Source: Heloderma charlesbogerti (Eukaryota > Chordata > Lepidosauria > Squamata > Helodermatidae). Taken from it: a stretch of DNA of 64,000 nt. The notes under the pieces were generated by a model. That model saw nothing but the letters and a program-made list of their open reading frames with translations. It searched no databases and was not told the DNA's origin. Positions 11,482 through 21,437 of this stretch are shown here, piece after piece. The stretch lies in NCBI GenBank assembly GCA_026122225.1, contig JANEZZ010000475.1:1-64000 (forward strand), read 5' to 3'. Every line of letters begins with the position of its first letter. The first letter of the stretch is position 1. The translations under genes and the position numbers were made by a program.

Positions 11482-12292
11482 TCTTTCTCCTCCCCACCCC
11501 TCGCACAGCGCTGCAAAACTGTGACCAACCTAACCCTATTTCTACAGCCCATGCTGGTTGTTAACACCCTTCACAGTGCCAGGTAGGCAAACCCACCCAC
11601 GCAAATCACAATCCAGCAGTTCCCAGGGCAAAACATCCTTACACAGCCCTTCTGCGACCACTGAAGTCTGAACTGGGACAGAAGGCAGGTGGGTGAGCAA
11701 CAGAAAAGGACCAAGAGGCTTGGCTGGGAGAGCACCTGCCCCCCCCACCAAAATCAAAACAGTGTGTGTAGACATACTATGTACCAACACGTCCCACCTC
11801 CTCCCTGGGCTGGACGCAACACCACCTCCATGTATACAATTTTGGATTGGGTGAGGGAGCATATTGTCTTTGGGGGGAAGATACAGTTCCAGCTCAGGGG
11901 GCTTCTCCATGACAACAGAAGGAGATGGAAGGAGAAGCCAAAGGTGGCTTACCCGGATTTTTCAAGGGACCGGCTTCGGTCCATGCAGGGCTCCACGAGT
12001 GAGTGTATCACACCAGTAAAAGTCGCTTCAAAGAAGATACTTGGGGGGGGGGGAGTGAATGTCATCTGATGGGCAGGGGCTGCTCAACCAATAAGGGAGC
12101 CCCCCCATCCAGACTCTCCCCCCATTTCTCCTTTGATAAAATTCTGGGAGGTTTCATCCAGTCTCCACAGAAATCACTCTCTTTCTCCCCCAACCCTGCA
12201 TTAATTACTTCCTTACAGCAGCAATCATTAAAGCCACACAGTGCCCCCTTTCTTCTTTTCCCTGAAGCTCCAGATGCACTTGCGTTTCAGGA
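11482..12292. other. No recognised feature
   Basis: Overlapping open frames of 109-126 codons occur on both strands without recognisable domains or splice context. I treat them as chance frames. A poly-G run lies at 12044-12054. Confidence 0.4.
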
Positions 12293-12378
12293 ACAAGCTT
12301 CACTGGGCACAATGGGAGTTACTTCTGAGTAGACATTCACTAACTGGCTTGTGCTGGGAAAGACAGGGATGGGAAACC
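12293..12378. repeat. Direct repeat copy 1 flanking the L2-like LINE
   Basis: About 86 bp containing CACAATGGGAGTTACTTCTG and GTGCTGGGAAAGACAGGGAT is repeated in the same orientation at 13852-13936. The copies differ mainly in the middle. It may be a duplication or two copies of a dispersed repeat, since the GGGAGTTACTTCTGAGTAGA word is common in squamate dispersed repeats. Confidence 0.7.
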
Positions 12379-12409
12379 AGCCCCCTTTCTAACCAGATGC
12401 TGCACAGGC

Positions 12410-13717
12410 GGGAATTAGTGGTCCGGAGCCTGGTCGGTCCTGTGGCTCCGGAACCACTGGAGCATACTAAGGCCTCCTGTGAGGCCTTGGCAAGGCACTT
12501 TGCAGATAAAATTGATCAGATAAGGAGTATTACTCCGCACGCTGTGGATACAGTTAGGGAGCAAGAGGCGGCCTGTAGCAAACCAGTTTTGTGGGATTGG
12601 TTCCAGCTTCTTCCTCCTGATGAAGTGGACAAGGTGCTTTCATCTGTAAGGCCGACCACCTGCTTACTTGATCCTTGCCCATCTTGGCTCATTATGGGCT
12701 GCAGAGAGAGACCGGGTGAGGGGATCAGGGCGGTGGTGAACGCCTCCCTTGAGGAGGGAGTGATGCCATCAACCCTCAAGGAGGCAGTGATAAGCCCGCT
12801 CTTAAAGAAGCCCTCCTCGGATCCTCAAGTTCTGAACAACTTTCGCCCAGTCTCCAATCTGCCATTTTTGGGCAAGGTGATTGAGCGGGTGGTGGCGATG
12901 CAGTTGAAGGCACACTTGGAAGAAACCGATTATCTAGACCCATTTCAGTCAGGCTTCAGGCTTGGGCATGGGACAGAAACGGCCTTGGTCGCCTTGGTGG
13001 ATGATATGAGGAGGGCTCTGGATAGGGGCGAATGCTCCTTCCTTGTTCTCCTCGACCTCTCAGCGACTTTTGATACCGTTGACCACGGTATCCTCCTGGA
13101 CCACCTGGAGAGGTTGGGCATTGGAGACACCGTATTGCGGTGGTTCCTGTCCTTCCTCTCCAGCAGGTACCAGAGGGTAGCACTGGGAGAGGAGGTTTCG
13201 GACCCATGGCCACTCACTTGTGGGGTGCCACAGGGTTCCATCCTCTCCCCAATGCTATTTTACATCTATGTGAAGCCGCTGGGGGCTATCATCAGGAGGT
13301 TTGGGGTGCGGTATCAATATGCGGATGACACACAGCTCTACCTCTCGTTCAAATCTTCACCGAGGTTGGCTGTAGAATCCCTGTCCAAATGTTTGGAGAC
13401 GGTGAGTGGCTGGATGGGGAGGAATAAGCTGAAGCTGAACCCTGACAAGACCGAGGTACTTTTGGTGGGAGACAAGAGGGAGTCCTAGGGAACTCCGCCA
13501 TGCCCCCTTTTTAATGAGCTTCTGCTGTGCATTAAAAATGTGGTTGTTCAGGCAGGCATTTGGGGTGGGTTAGGGTATTTTAGAAAATGTTTTTATTGTA
13601 GAATTTTATTGTTTTAAACTGTTTTATTATATTCTGTACATCGCCCAGAGTGGCTGGGTGACCAGCCAGATGGTCGATTAATAAATTTAATAAATAATAA
13701 TAATAATAATAATAATA
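12410..13717 (+). mobile_element. L2-like LINE with partly open reverse transcriptase and internal deletion
   Basis: An open frame runs to 13488 and encodes a non-LTR reverse transcriptase of the L2/CR1-L2 type. Visible motifs are the FRPVSNLPFLGKVIE block, QSGFRLGHGTETAL, motif A (LDLSATFDTVDH, codons from 13051), CGVPQGSILSPMLF, and catalytic YADD at 13318-13329. The frame stops just after LNPDKTEVLLVGD. The next sequence aligns with the 3' end of the related antisense copy at 41838-43650, so roughly 0.55-0.6 kb, including the C-terminal part, is deleted at about 13488. The 3' end carries the ACATCGCCCAGAGTGGCTGG word and an (AAT)n tail at 13690-13717. The frame upstream of ~12418 is probably not part of the element. 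The copy is defective. Confidence 0.8.
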
Positions 13718-13851
13718 GTTACTTCCGAAGGCAATAAAACAAACAATGGAGAATCACAGCTTTACAGCCTTTAGGGAATCAGTGCTTTACAATGTGCTAT
13801 TTCAATTGGGAGGGGGGGATCTCTGTAAATTCTGATGTGTGCATTCAGAGG
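13718..13851. other. No recognised feature
   Basis: Short unique-looking sequence between the L2 tail and the second direct repeat, with a poly-G run at 13811-13818. Confidence 0.4.
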
Positions 13852-13936
13852 ACAAGCCTCATTGAGCACAATGGGAGTTACTTCTGAGTAGAGAGACACT
13901 AATGGGTTTGTGCTGGGAAAGACAGGGATGGGAAAC
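13852..13936. repeat. Direct repeat copy 2 flanking the L2-like LINE
   Basis: This is the partner of 12293-12378, in the same orientation, sharing long identical words such as GTGCTGGGAAAGACAGGGAT. Confidence 0.7.
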
Positions 13937-14388
13937 ACAGGAGGGGCAGGAAACACCCCTTGACCGGGGACATGGTGAAAGGCATACTCCTGGGCAGGGC
14001 TAGCATACCCAAGGTAAATGCAGGGGCTGGGGCACACGACAGGTGTACCACAGAGAACGCAATTAAAGGAAAAGAATCAGACTGTAAGCAGTCTCAGGAA
14101 ATCCGGTTTTTCCCTGATAAGCTCCAGGGTGGCTGCTGGATGGCCACAACGTCATCTATCCCTAAAAACTTCCAAACACAGCCAGCTCAGAGTAAATCTC
14201 TCATGGAGACACCCCCTCAGTCTCTTCTTACAGTACCTTTGAGCACTTTTAATCCATTCCACGCTGGTTTCTCTTCCTTTCCCTTTCCCACAATTTAGGG
14301 CAGGGGTACTGAACCTCAAGCCTGGGGGCCAAATCCAGCCGACCCACAGGGCCACCCCTTCCCTTGGCCCCACTGCCTTCCCCCAGAC

Positions 14389-16043
14389 CATAAGAACATC
14401 AGAAGAGCCCTGCTGGATCAGACCAAGGGCCCATGCAGTCCAGCATAAGAACCTAAGAAGAGCCCTGGCTGCTGGATCAGACCAAGGGTCCCCCTAGTCC
14501 AGCATAAGGATGTCAGAAGAGCCCTGCTGGATCAGACCAAGGGCCCATCCAGTCCAGCATAAGAACCTAAGAAGAGCCCTGGCTGCTGGATCAGACCAAG
14601 GGTCCCCCTAGTCCAGCATAAGGACGTCAGAAGAGCCCTGGCTGCTTGATCAGACCAAGGGTCCCCCTAGTCCAGCATAAGGACATCAGAAGAGCCCTGG
14701 CTGCTGGATCAGACCAAGGGTCCCCCTAGTCCAGCATAAGGACGTCAGAAGAGCCCTGCTGGATCAGACCAAGGGCCCATCCAGTCCAGCATAAGAACCT
14801 AAGAAGAGCCCTGGCTGCTGGATCAGACCAAGGGTCCCCCTAGTCCAGCATAAGGACATCAGAAGAGCCCTGGCTGCTGGATCAGACCAAGGGTCCCCCT
14901 AGTCCAGCATAAGGACGTCAGAAGAGCCCTGGCTGCTGGATCAGACCAAGGGTCCCCCTAGTCCAGCATAAGGACGTCAGAAGAGCCCTGCTGGATCAGA
15001 CCAAGGGCCCATCCAGTCCAGCATAAGAACCTAAGAAGAGCCCTGGCTGCTGGATCAGACCAAGGGTCCCCCTAGTCCAGCATAAGGACGTCAGAAGAGC
15101 CCTGCTGGATCAGACCAAGGGCCCATCCAGTCCAGCATAAGAACCTAAGAAGAGCCCTGGCTGCTGGATCAGACCAAGGGTCCCCCTAGTCCAGCATAAG
15201 GACGTCAGAAGAGCCCTGCTGGATCAGACCAAGGGCCCATCCAGTCCAGCATAAGAACCTAAGAAGAGCCCTGGCTGCTGGATCACACCAAGGGTCCCCC
15301 TAGTCCAGCATAAGGACGTCAGAAGAGCCCTGGCTGCTGGATCAGACCAAGGGTCCCCCTAGTCCAGCATAAGGATGTCAGAAGAGCCCTGGCTGCTGGA
15401 TCAGACCAAGGGTCCCCCTAGTCCAGCATAAGGACGTCAGAAGAGCCCTGCTGGATCAGACCAAGGGTCCCCCTAGTCCAGCATAAGGACGTCAGAAGAG
15501 CCCTGCTGGATCAGACCAAGGGTCCCCCTAGTCCAGCATAAGGACGTCAGAAGAGCCCTGCTGGATCAGACCAAGGGTCCCCCTAGTCCAGCATAAGGAC
15601 GTCAGAAGAGCCCTGCTGGATCAGACCAAGGGTCCCCCTAGTCCAGCATAAGGACGTCAGAAGAGCCCTGCTGGATCAGACCAAGGGTCCCCCTAGTCCA
15701 GCATAAGGACGTCAGAAGAGCCCTGGCTGCTGGATCAGACCAAGGGTCCCCCTAGTCCAGCATAAGGACGTCAGAAGAGCCCTGCTGGATCAGACCAAGG
15801 GTCCCCCTAGTCCAGCATAAGGACATCAGAAGAGCCCTGGCTGCTGGATCAGACCAAGGGTCCCCCTAGTCCAGCATAAGGACGTCAGAAGAGCCCTGCT
15901 GGATCAGACCAAGGGCCTATCTAGTCCAGCATAAGAACCTAAGAAGAGCCCTGGCTGCTGGATCAGACCAAGGGTCCCCCTAGTCCAGCATAAGGACGTC
16001 AGAAGAGCCCTGCTGGATCAGACCAAGGGCCCATCCAGTCCAG
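14389..16043. repeat. 55/59-bp minisatellite derived from the CR1 3' tail
   Basis: About 29 tandem units, each starting CATAAG and ending GTCCAG. One unit type is 55 bp; another carries a 4-bp insertion (CCTGGCTGCTGG instead of CCTGCTGG) and is 59 bp. In the left two-thirds the types alternate as a higher-order dimer: GGACGTC units ending CCATCCAGTCCAG alternate with AACCTAAG units ending CCCCCTAGTCCAG. Near 15430-15720 a run of near-identical 55-bp units is seen. The unit is the reverse complement of the last 55 bp of CR1 copies, as at 50054-50108, and the array runs directly into CR1 sequence at 16044. Confidence 0.92.
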
Positions 16044-17612
16044 CATTCTGTTCACACAGTGGCCAACCACCTCCTCACAGGAAACTAGGGCTGCACACCA
16101 CTTTGGCCCAAGGCCTGAACCCCAAGTCGAAGCAGGCTGCTTCAGGTCACTTTGTGCCCCTTCCAAGGCAAAACGGGGGGGACACAAAGCAACCCAGGGC
16201 TGGTCGGGGCTCTCCGAAGCACTCTGTGCACTTTGGAGCATCAGCCCCCAGCCCAACACCACCACTCCCTCCAGGTCCTTACCTGAGCCACCTTCTCCTT
16301 GCCACCACCGCCTTCTCCGCCATCACTCCCGCTTTCACCACCGCCACCACCGCCAGCTCCTGAGGCCTGGACATGCGCCGGCTCTTCATGCAGGGAGTCG
16401 CCATTTTTAAAATGGCAACTTCCTGGAACTTCCAGGAGGCTGCCATTTTAAAAATGGCGACTCCCTGCAGGAAGATGAGTCGCCACGTGTCCAGGCCTCA
16501 GGAGGTGGTGGCGGTGGCGGGCAGCGGTGGCACAGAAGGTGACGGCTGCAGCGGAGGAGGAGGAGGAGGAGGCAGCCCAGGTAAGGAGCTGGTGGGTTGC
16601 ACGGGGGCATCAGGGGGGGACCTAAAGCGGGGCCATCCGAACCCCATTTCAGTTTCAGGGCCAAGGTGGGTCAGGGAGCCCCCAAATCTGCCCGAGCCGA
16701 ATCGGGCCCACCTCGGAAACCCTGAAGCAGCTTCTGAGTTGGATTGGGGGGTCCCTGCACAGCCCTACAGGAAACCCATAACCAGGACATGACAGCAACA
16801 GCACCCTCCTGCCCACATTCCCCAGCAACTGGTGCACATAGGCTCACTGCCTCTCATCCTGGAGGTAGCACATGGCCATCAAGACTAGTAGCCGTTGATA
16901 GCCTTCTCCTCCAGGAATTTGTCCAACCCCCTTTTAAAGCCATCCAAACTGGTGGCCATCATGACATCCTGTGGTGGCGAATTCCATAGTTTATGCACTG
17001 TGTGAAGAAGCCCTTCCTTTTATCTGTCCTGCGTCTCCCACCAATTGGCTTCATGGGATGACCCCAGGTTCTAGTTATTTAAGAGAGGGAGAAAAATGTC
17101 TCCCTATCCACATTCTCCACACCATGCATACTTTCGTAGACCTTTATCATGTCTCCCCTTACCCTCCTTTTCTCCAAGCTAAACAACCCCAGCTGTTCTA
17201 ACCTTCTCTCATAGGGGAGATGCTCCAACCCCTGGATCATTTTCGTTGCCCTTTTCTGCACTTTTTCCAGCTCTACAATATCTTTTTTAAGGTGTAGAGA
17301 CCAGAACTGTACACAGTATTCCAAGTGTGGTTGCACCATAGATTTGTATAAGGGCAGTATGATCTTGGCAGTTTCATTCTCAACCCCTTCTCTAATTATG
17401 CCTGACATGTAGTTTGCCTTTTTTTACAGCAGCCGCACACTGGGTTGACATCTTCATTGAGCTGTCCACCACAACCCCAAGATCTCTTTCCTGGTCGGTC
17501 ACCGCTAGCTCAGATCCCATCAGCCTATACTTGAAGTTGGGATTTTTTGCCCACCAATTGTTTGGTCGATTCCCAGTTGTGCGTTTTTTTCCCCACATTC
17601 TAAAAAGTTGAA
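16044..17612 (-). mobile_element. CR1 LINE (antisense), interrupted by a hAT element
   Basis: CR1 sequence occupies 16044-16085 and 16776-17612. Minus-strand frames encode the C-terminal CR1 reverse transcriptase: SMVQPHLEYCVQFWS, the KVQKRATKMIQGLE block and LGLFSLEKRRVRGDMI at about 17408-17079, preceded by DQERDLGVVVDSSMKMSTQC at about 17440-17510. The 5' part of the element is absent. A 682-bp hAT-type element splits it at 16086, and its 3' end has been amplified into the adjoining minisatellite. Confidence 0.85.
16086..16767. mobile_element. 682-bp non-autonomous hAT-type element
   Basis: The ends are TAGGGCTGCACA and TGCACAGCCCTA, inverted. CAGGAAAC flanks both sides exactly (16078-16085 and 16768-16775), an 8-bp TSD. 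The interior is GC-rich with CCACCGCC and GGAGGAGGAGG runs and a strong palindrome at about 16396-16467 (TTTTTAAAATGGC against GCCATTTTAAAAATGG). It encodes no transposase. It inserted into the CR1. Confidence 0.9.
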
Positions 17613-17835
17613 ATGCCTCTTCGAAGGCATTTCAACGGTATGACAGTAGTAAGACAGTAAGAGCTTTAAGACAGTAAGACAGTAAGAGCTTTAAGCTAAA
17701 ATATGCTGGTACTGGGGGGGTGTATTTTTTACCCATTTTGCCTTGGCCCCACCCACTGGAATGTGGCTCCTGACGGCTCCTCTGCATTAAATTTGGCCCT
17801 CAGGCTGAAAGAGGTTCAACACTCCTGGTTTAGGG

Positions 17836-18544
17836 ATTACTTGGACAGTATCCGCATGCCTTTTTAAAATTGTCTATAAATGGAGACACGTTTTCCTATC
17901 TGTCTGAAATCTGGCAGGTCTCATCTCTTGGAGGGGTACTAGAAGGCTTGAAAAGTCCATGGCAATTAGATGCAAAACACAGCTTTTCCTGGCTACGGAG
18001 GAGCCTTTGAGTATCCCATTGAAAAGCAATGGGAAGCAAAAGGAAATGGGAACAAGGAAAACAAATGAGATGTTGATAAATGGATAATTAATCAAATGAG
18101 GTTTTCATAACAAAAATGAATGGACTAACTAAATGGGCTGGTGAGTGGGGAATCTTGCATCCTCCTAGCTGTAACCAGCCTTGTGCAACAGTGATTCGCT
18201 CGTAACCCAGCCCTGGTACCAGTCACATTCCAGTCCATTTTCCTCCGGTTGCACAACAACATTAATATTCAAAGCATTATTCCCTATAATTAATGTCTTC
18301 TTCATGGGGCAGCTTTCTCGCTTCAAATGTACAAGAAAGAGAGTATACATGTTTGTGCTCCAAATCTAAGCTAATGGGCTAGAGATCTCATTTTCATCAC
18401 TTTCAGAGGCCACAATAGCTGCATCAGGGCTAAAATTATTTTTAAAACCATGATTTTAAAAAATCAATATTAATGTATTTATTAGTAGGATACTGCCTCT
18501 GTTCTACACCACTGCCATAAACTGGTTTAATATGAGTCTGGTAT
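17836..18544. other. No recognised feature
   Basis: AT-leaning sequence with only short open frames. I recognise no element or gene. Confidence 0.4.
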
Positions 18545-18640
18545 GTTTAGCCTGGAGATTAAGAGGTGAGATGATAGCCACCTTCAAATATATGAAGGGT
18601 CGTCATATCGATGATGAAGATAATTTGTAGCCTGTTGCTA
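18545..18640 (+). mobile_element. CR1 reverse transcriptase fragment
   Basis: Contains TTTAGCCTGGAGATTAAGAG followed by a stretch ending in TTCAAATATATGAAGGG. This is the CR1 word that encodes FSLEKRRLRGDMI...FKYLKG in intact copies, here diverged and only ~95 bp long. Confidence 0.65.
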
Positions 18641-19974
18641 CAGAGATTAGGAGCCTAATCAATGGGTTCCAATTACAAGGAGTTGGATCCAGATTTAATC
18701 ATACCTAGCAAAGACCCATTGAAGTCAATGAGATTCAATCTAGTCATGACTAATTTAAGATCCACTGATTTCAAAAGCACTATGGTCCTGTGTAGGGCTA
18801 AAGTGGGGAGGGGATGCGGGCACACACATAAGCCGAACCCCTGCATCCCCACATGCCCAGCTGCTGGTTAGAGCTTTGCACATTGAGCACGAAGGTCTGA
18901 AAAGGGCTCCGTAAGGATGTTCAGCTGAACATGCTTACAGAGCAATCATGATTGTAAACCCTGATAAGGCAGGGTTGACAAATACGGGAGCTCTGGGCAA
19001 CATCCAATCCTGCCCGTCCACGTGCAGGGCCCGCCACCGCTTCTGCTCCACCGCTTCTACAGAAACAAGCATCTCCGTTCCTTTTGGGCACCTTCCGGAA
19101 GTGCTTAATCACCACCGCACCACTGATGGCGGCCACTTGCACAACAGAATCAGTGGGACCAGAAGTGCACGGCCAGTCACCATTGGATACTGGCCTCTGT
19201 AAACACATGCAGCTGCCCTTCACACTAAGTGTGCAAAGGTGTAAGTGGCAGCAGGTGTACAGAGGTGTTGGGGGATGGGACTTACAGGCACACCATGCCC
19301 CCTGCTCTAATTTAGCCCTATATGTGAGCAGGCAAACACCTGGATTTAACCCTATCAGATCCAAACCAAACTATATACAAAAATGTAGGACAGTTCCATT
19401 CATTCACAGTCACGCAACCTTCTTCACATCTGTGGTTAAGCAAAAAGCCAGCAACTTGGTGAATTCATTCAGCCATTGAGCCCTATACACACACGCGCGC
19501 GTGCACACACAGAGAGGTCCCTATATCCAGGGCCCAAATGTATGCTATATTCTATGACAGCAACATGACAAGCCCGAGTGGACAGACTCACAGCACAGTG
19601 GAGGGGTTTTAACAAAATAAAATCCCCTGTCAGCTAAAAATAAATGGGATGTCACTCTGGATGTCTCTTGGGATGGTGTTCTGTCAACACATCCCCTTCA
19701 TAACGCTCTGGTAAATTTGGGATGTCAGTCCTCCTGTTCTGCAGTAGCCAATCTTGCCAGTAGCTAAACAAAACAAAACCCGGATTGTTCTGAGATGAGC
19801 TAGAAAAGTAGAGGGGGGATCAAACCGGAATGTCCACCGATATTTCTGTGGCCCAGAGGTTAAACTGATACCACATCTGACAGTATACAAGGGGTCCCCA
19901 ACGTGGATGCCATTCATGGGTGCCATTGGAGGTGCCCGTGGGTGTCATGGCAGCCACAGACATGCATTAAGATA
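18641..19974. other. No recognised gene; alternating purine-pyrimidine run
   Basis: A GGATCCAGATTTAATCATAC-type word at 18685 resembles the foldback repeat at 38251-38387. A CA/CG alternating run lies at 19484-19512. The remaining sequence, including minus-strand and plus-strand frames of 131-147 codons at 18921-19479, shows no recognisable domain. Confidence 0.4.
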
Positions 19975-20218
19975 ATCCACAGAGGCCCTCTTGTCTTGTT
20001 TGACTTGATTGTCATGTTTTATTGGAACAATGGAGAAGTCTTCCTGTGTTGCTATGTCCAGACTTCAGAACTCTCTGCTCAGGGAGGCTTTTCTTGGCCA
20101 CTCCTTCTTGACTTTCCCTGGCAGTGTTAAGACATTCCTATTCCAGATGGCTTTTAACCTTTAAAGCCACTCTTATATTACTTTGCCTGATTATACTTAT
20201 ATTGCTCCCATTGCATCT

Positions 20219-20222
<4 letters not shown>
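19975..20222 (+). mobile_element. L2-like LINE C-terminal fragment (diverged)
   Basis: A plus-strand frame near 20070-20158 reads as a short L2-like C-terminal stretch with VKTFLFQMAF, resembling LKTLLFQEAF at 20605. It runs up to a (TC)n(AC)n simple repeat. The assignment rests on this short motif and on proximity to the clearer L2 tail downstream. Confidence 0.45.
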
Positions 20223-20279
<57 letters not shown>

Positions 20280-20280
20280 T
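20222..20280. repeat. (TC)n(AC)n compound microsatellite
   Basis: An uninterrupted CT run to about 20259 followed by CA repeats to 20279. Confidence 0.95.
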
Positions 20281-20404
20281 AGTTGCTGTTTTATTTTTAT
20301 TTTTTTACCTGCTGGTTTGTTTGTTTTTTGGTGGTTTGTTGGTTACTTTTTTATTGTATCTTATTATTCTTGTGTTAGTTGCCCTGGACTGTACAAGGAA
20401 AGGG
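20281..20404. other. T-rich spacer between microsatellites
   Basis: T-rich sequence with several TTTGTTTG words and no recognised element. Confidence 0.4.
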
Positions 20405-20450
20405 GTGTGTGTGTGTGTGTGTGTGTGTGTGTACACACACACACACACAC

Positions 20451-20506
<56 letters not shown>
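20405..20506. repeat. (GT)14(AC)10(CT)n(TA)n compound microsatellite
   Basis: (GT)14 at 20405-20432 is followed directly by (AC)10 at 20433-20452, a perfect self-complementary hairpin. CT repeats follow to about 20497, then TA repeats to 20506. Confidence 0.95.
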
Positions 20507-20507
<1 letters not shown>

Positions 20508-20509
20508 TT

Positions 20510-20970
20510 CCAAAGAGCCTTCAATGTGGTGGCCCCCTTCCTGTGGAACTCCCTGCCTTTGGAGGTCAGGCAGGCACCAATGCTGTGTTCCTTCCAGCAC
20601 ATCCTGAAGACATTGCTATTTCAAGAGGCCTTCCTTGAGTGACCAGCTGCAGTTTATTAAATTTGGTCATTGTAACATCTTTTTAAAAATGTTTTACCTG
20701 TTTTAACATGGTGTTTTATTCTTTTATTTTTGCTGTTCACCGCTCCGAAATGGAACCAATGACCTGGGGAGGTGGTGGGCTGTCCCACACTGGAGGCATT
20801 CAAGTTGAAGCTGGACAGCCACCTGGCAGGGATGCTTTGACTTGGATTCCTGCATGGAGCAGGGGGTTGGACTCGATGGTCTTGTAGGCCCCTTCCAACC
20901 CTACTATTCTATGATTCTATGAAATCTTATGATGTGGAGTGATATATAAATTTTGTGCGTGCGTGCGTGT
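20510..20970 (+). mobile_element. L2-like LINE 3' end, split by CR1
   Basis: Plus-strand codons encode the C-terminal L2-type stretch with LWNSLPLEVRQAP and LKTLLFQEAF at about 20545-20640. A 3' UTR follows with CTGTTCACCGCTCCGAAAT. After the CR1 insertion (20752-20920) the tail resumes with ATGTGGAGTGATATATAAAT and ends in a GTGC/GT/AT microsatellite. The same tail, uninterrupted, occurs at 55430-55545. Confidence 0.75.
20752..20920 (+). mobile_element. CR1 3'-end insertion in an L2-like tail
   Basis: Starts GGAACCAATGACCTGGGGAG, continues through GGGGGTTGGACTCGATGG and ends ATTCTATGATTCTAT. It is flanked by GAAAT at 20747-20751 and 20921-20925. The uninterrupted related L2 tail at 55496 shows that one GAAAT was present before insertion. 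Confidence 0.85.
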
Positions 20971-21001
20971 GTGTATGTGTATATATATATATATATATAT
21001 G
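20953..21001. repeat. (GTGC)n(GT)n(AT)n microsatellite
   Basis: GTGC units pass into GT and then into an AT run that ends at about 21000. It is the tail of the L2-like element. Confidence 0.9.
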
Positions 21002-21299
21002 CTGAGCCAAAATTTAGGGCAGGGGTGGGGCATTGGAGACTTTTTGCTGTTTTCAGTACTGTTCCTACACAAAGTTCTGTAATAGCTACTGTGGATGACA
21101 ACAGACACTGGTTTTCTGGGTGCCTATGATATTTGCATCTGCACAAGCTTCTAGAAGCTTCTGTGCAGTCAATGGGCTGGATCCAGACTTAGACATGCTC
21201 AGATTCCCAAATGTAGGTCCAAAAAGGGTGGGGAACCCTGTCTTAATGCTCATATGGGCAAAGGCAATACTTCAAATGCACCAGTCCTAAACTGTATAG

Positions 21300-21437
21300 G
21301 GCAGCTTTCCCCAAAGTGACACCCTCCAGATATCTGAGGCTACAACTCTCATCTTCTCCAGCCCTTATGACCAATACTTGGGGATGATGGCAGCTGCAGT
21401 CCAAAATAACTGGAGGGGAAAGGTGATGTAGGGCTGT
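21300..21437. mobile_element. Degenerate palindromic hAT-type MITE
   Basis: The left arm has CAGCTTTCCCCAAAGTG, CACCCTCCAGAT and CTACAACTCTCAT. The right arm returns with GATGATGGCAGCTGCAGTCC and ACTGGAGGGGAAAGG. This matches the family at 36962 but is diverged, and no TSD is evident. Confidence 0.55.

Larger units (their letters stand above)
14301..17827. mobile_element. hAT-type MITE split by a 3.2-kb nested insertion
   Basis: The left end is CAGGGGTACTGAACCTC at 14301 and the right end is GAGGTTCAACACTCCTG, ending at 17827. These are inverted counterparts. The flanks are ATTTAGGG (14293-14300) and GTTTAGGG (17828-17835), a 7/8 match and an 8-bp TSD as expected for hAT. Only about 14301-14387 and 17613-17827 belong to the MITE; an antisense CR1 lies between. 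Related, less interrupted copies are at 49317 and 54366. No transposase is encoded. Confidence 0.75.

Noticed and set aside
11542..12332. Overlapping frames of 109-126 codons on both strands as small genes
   Set aside because: No recognisable domain, no splice or promoter context, and frames overlap each other on both strands.
14389..16043. CRISPR array
   Set aside because: Units are contiguous without unique spacers, match the CR1 3' end and run into CR1. The context is vertebrate.
16373..16792. 139-codon Gly/Pro-rich frame as a gene
   Set aside because: It lies almost wholly within the GC-rich non-autonomous hAT-type element, and its composition comes from GGAGGAGG triplet runs.
18921..19479. 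Frames of 147 (minus) and 131 (plus) codons as an exon pair
   Set aside because: They lie on opposite strands over the same sequence, without domain similarity or flanking splice sites that I could support.
20183..20642. Frames rich in Ser-Leu and His-Thr repeats
   Set aside because: They are translations of (CT)n, (AC)n and (GT)n microsatellites. Only the short L2-like C-terminus at 20545-20640 is meaningful.
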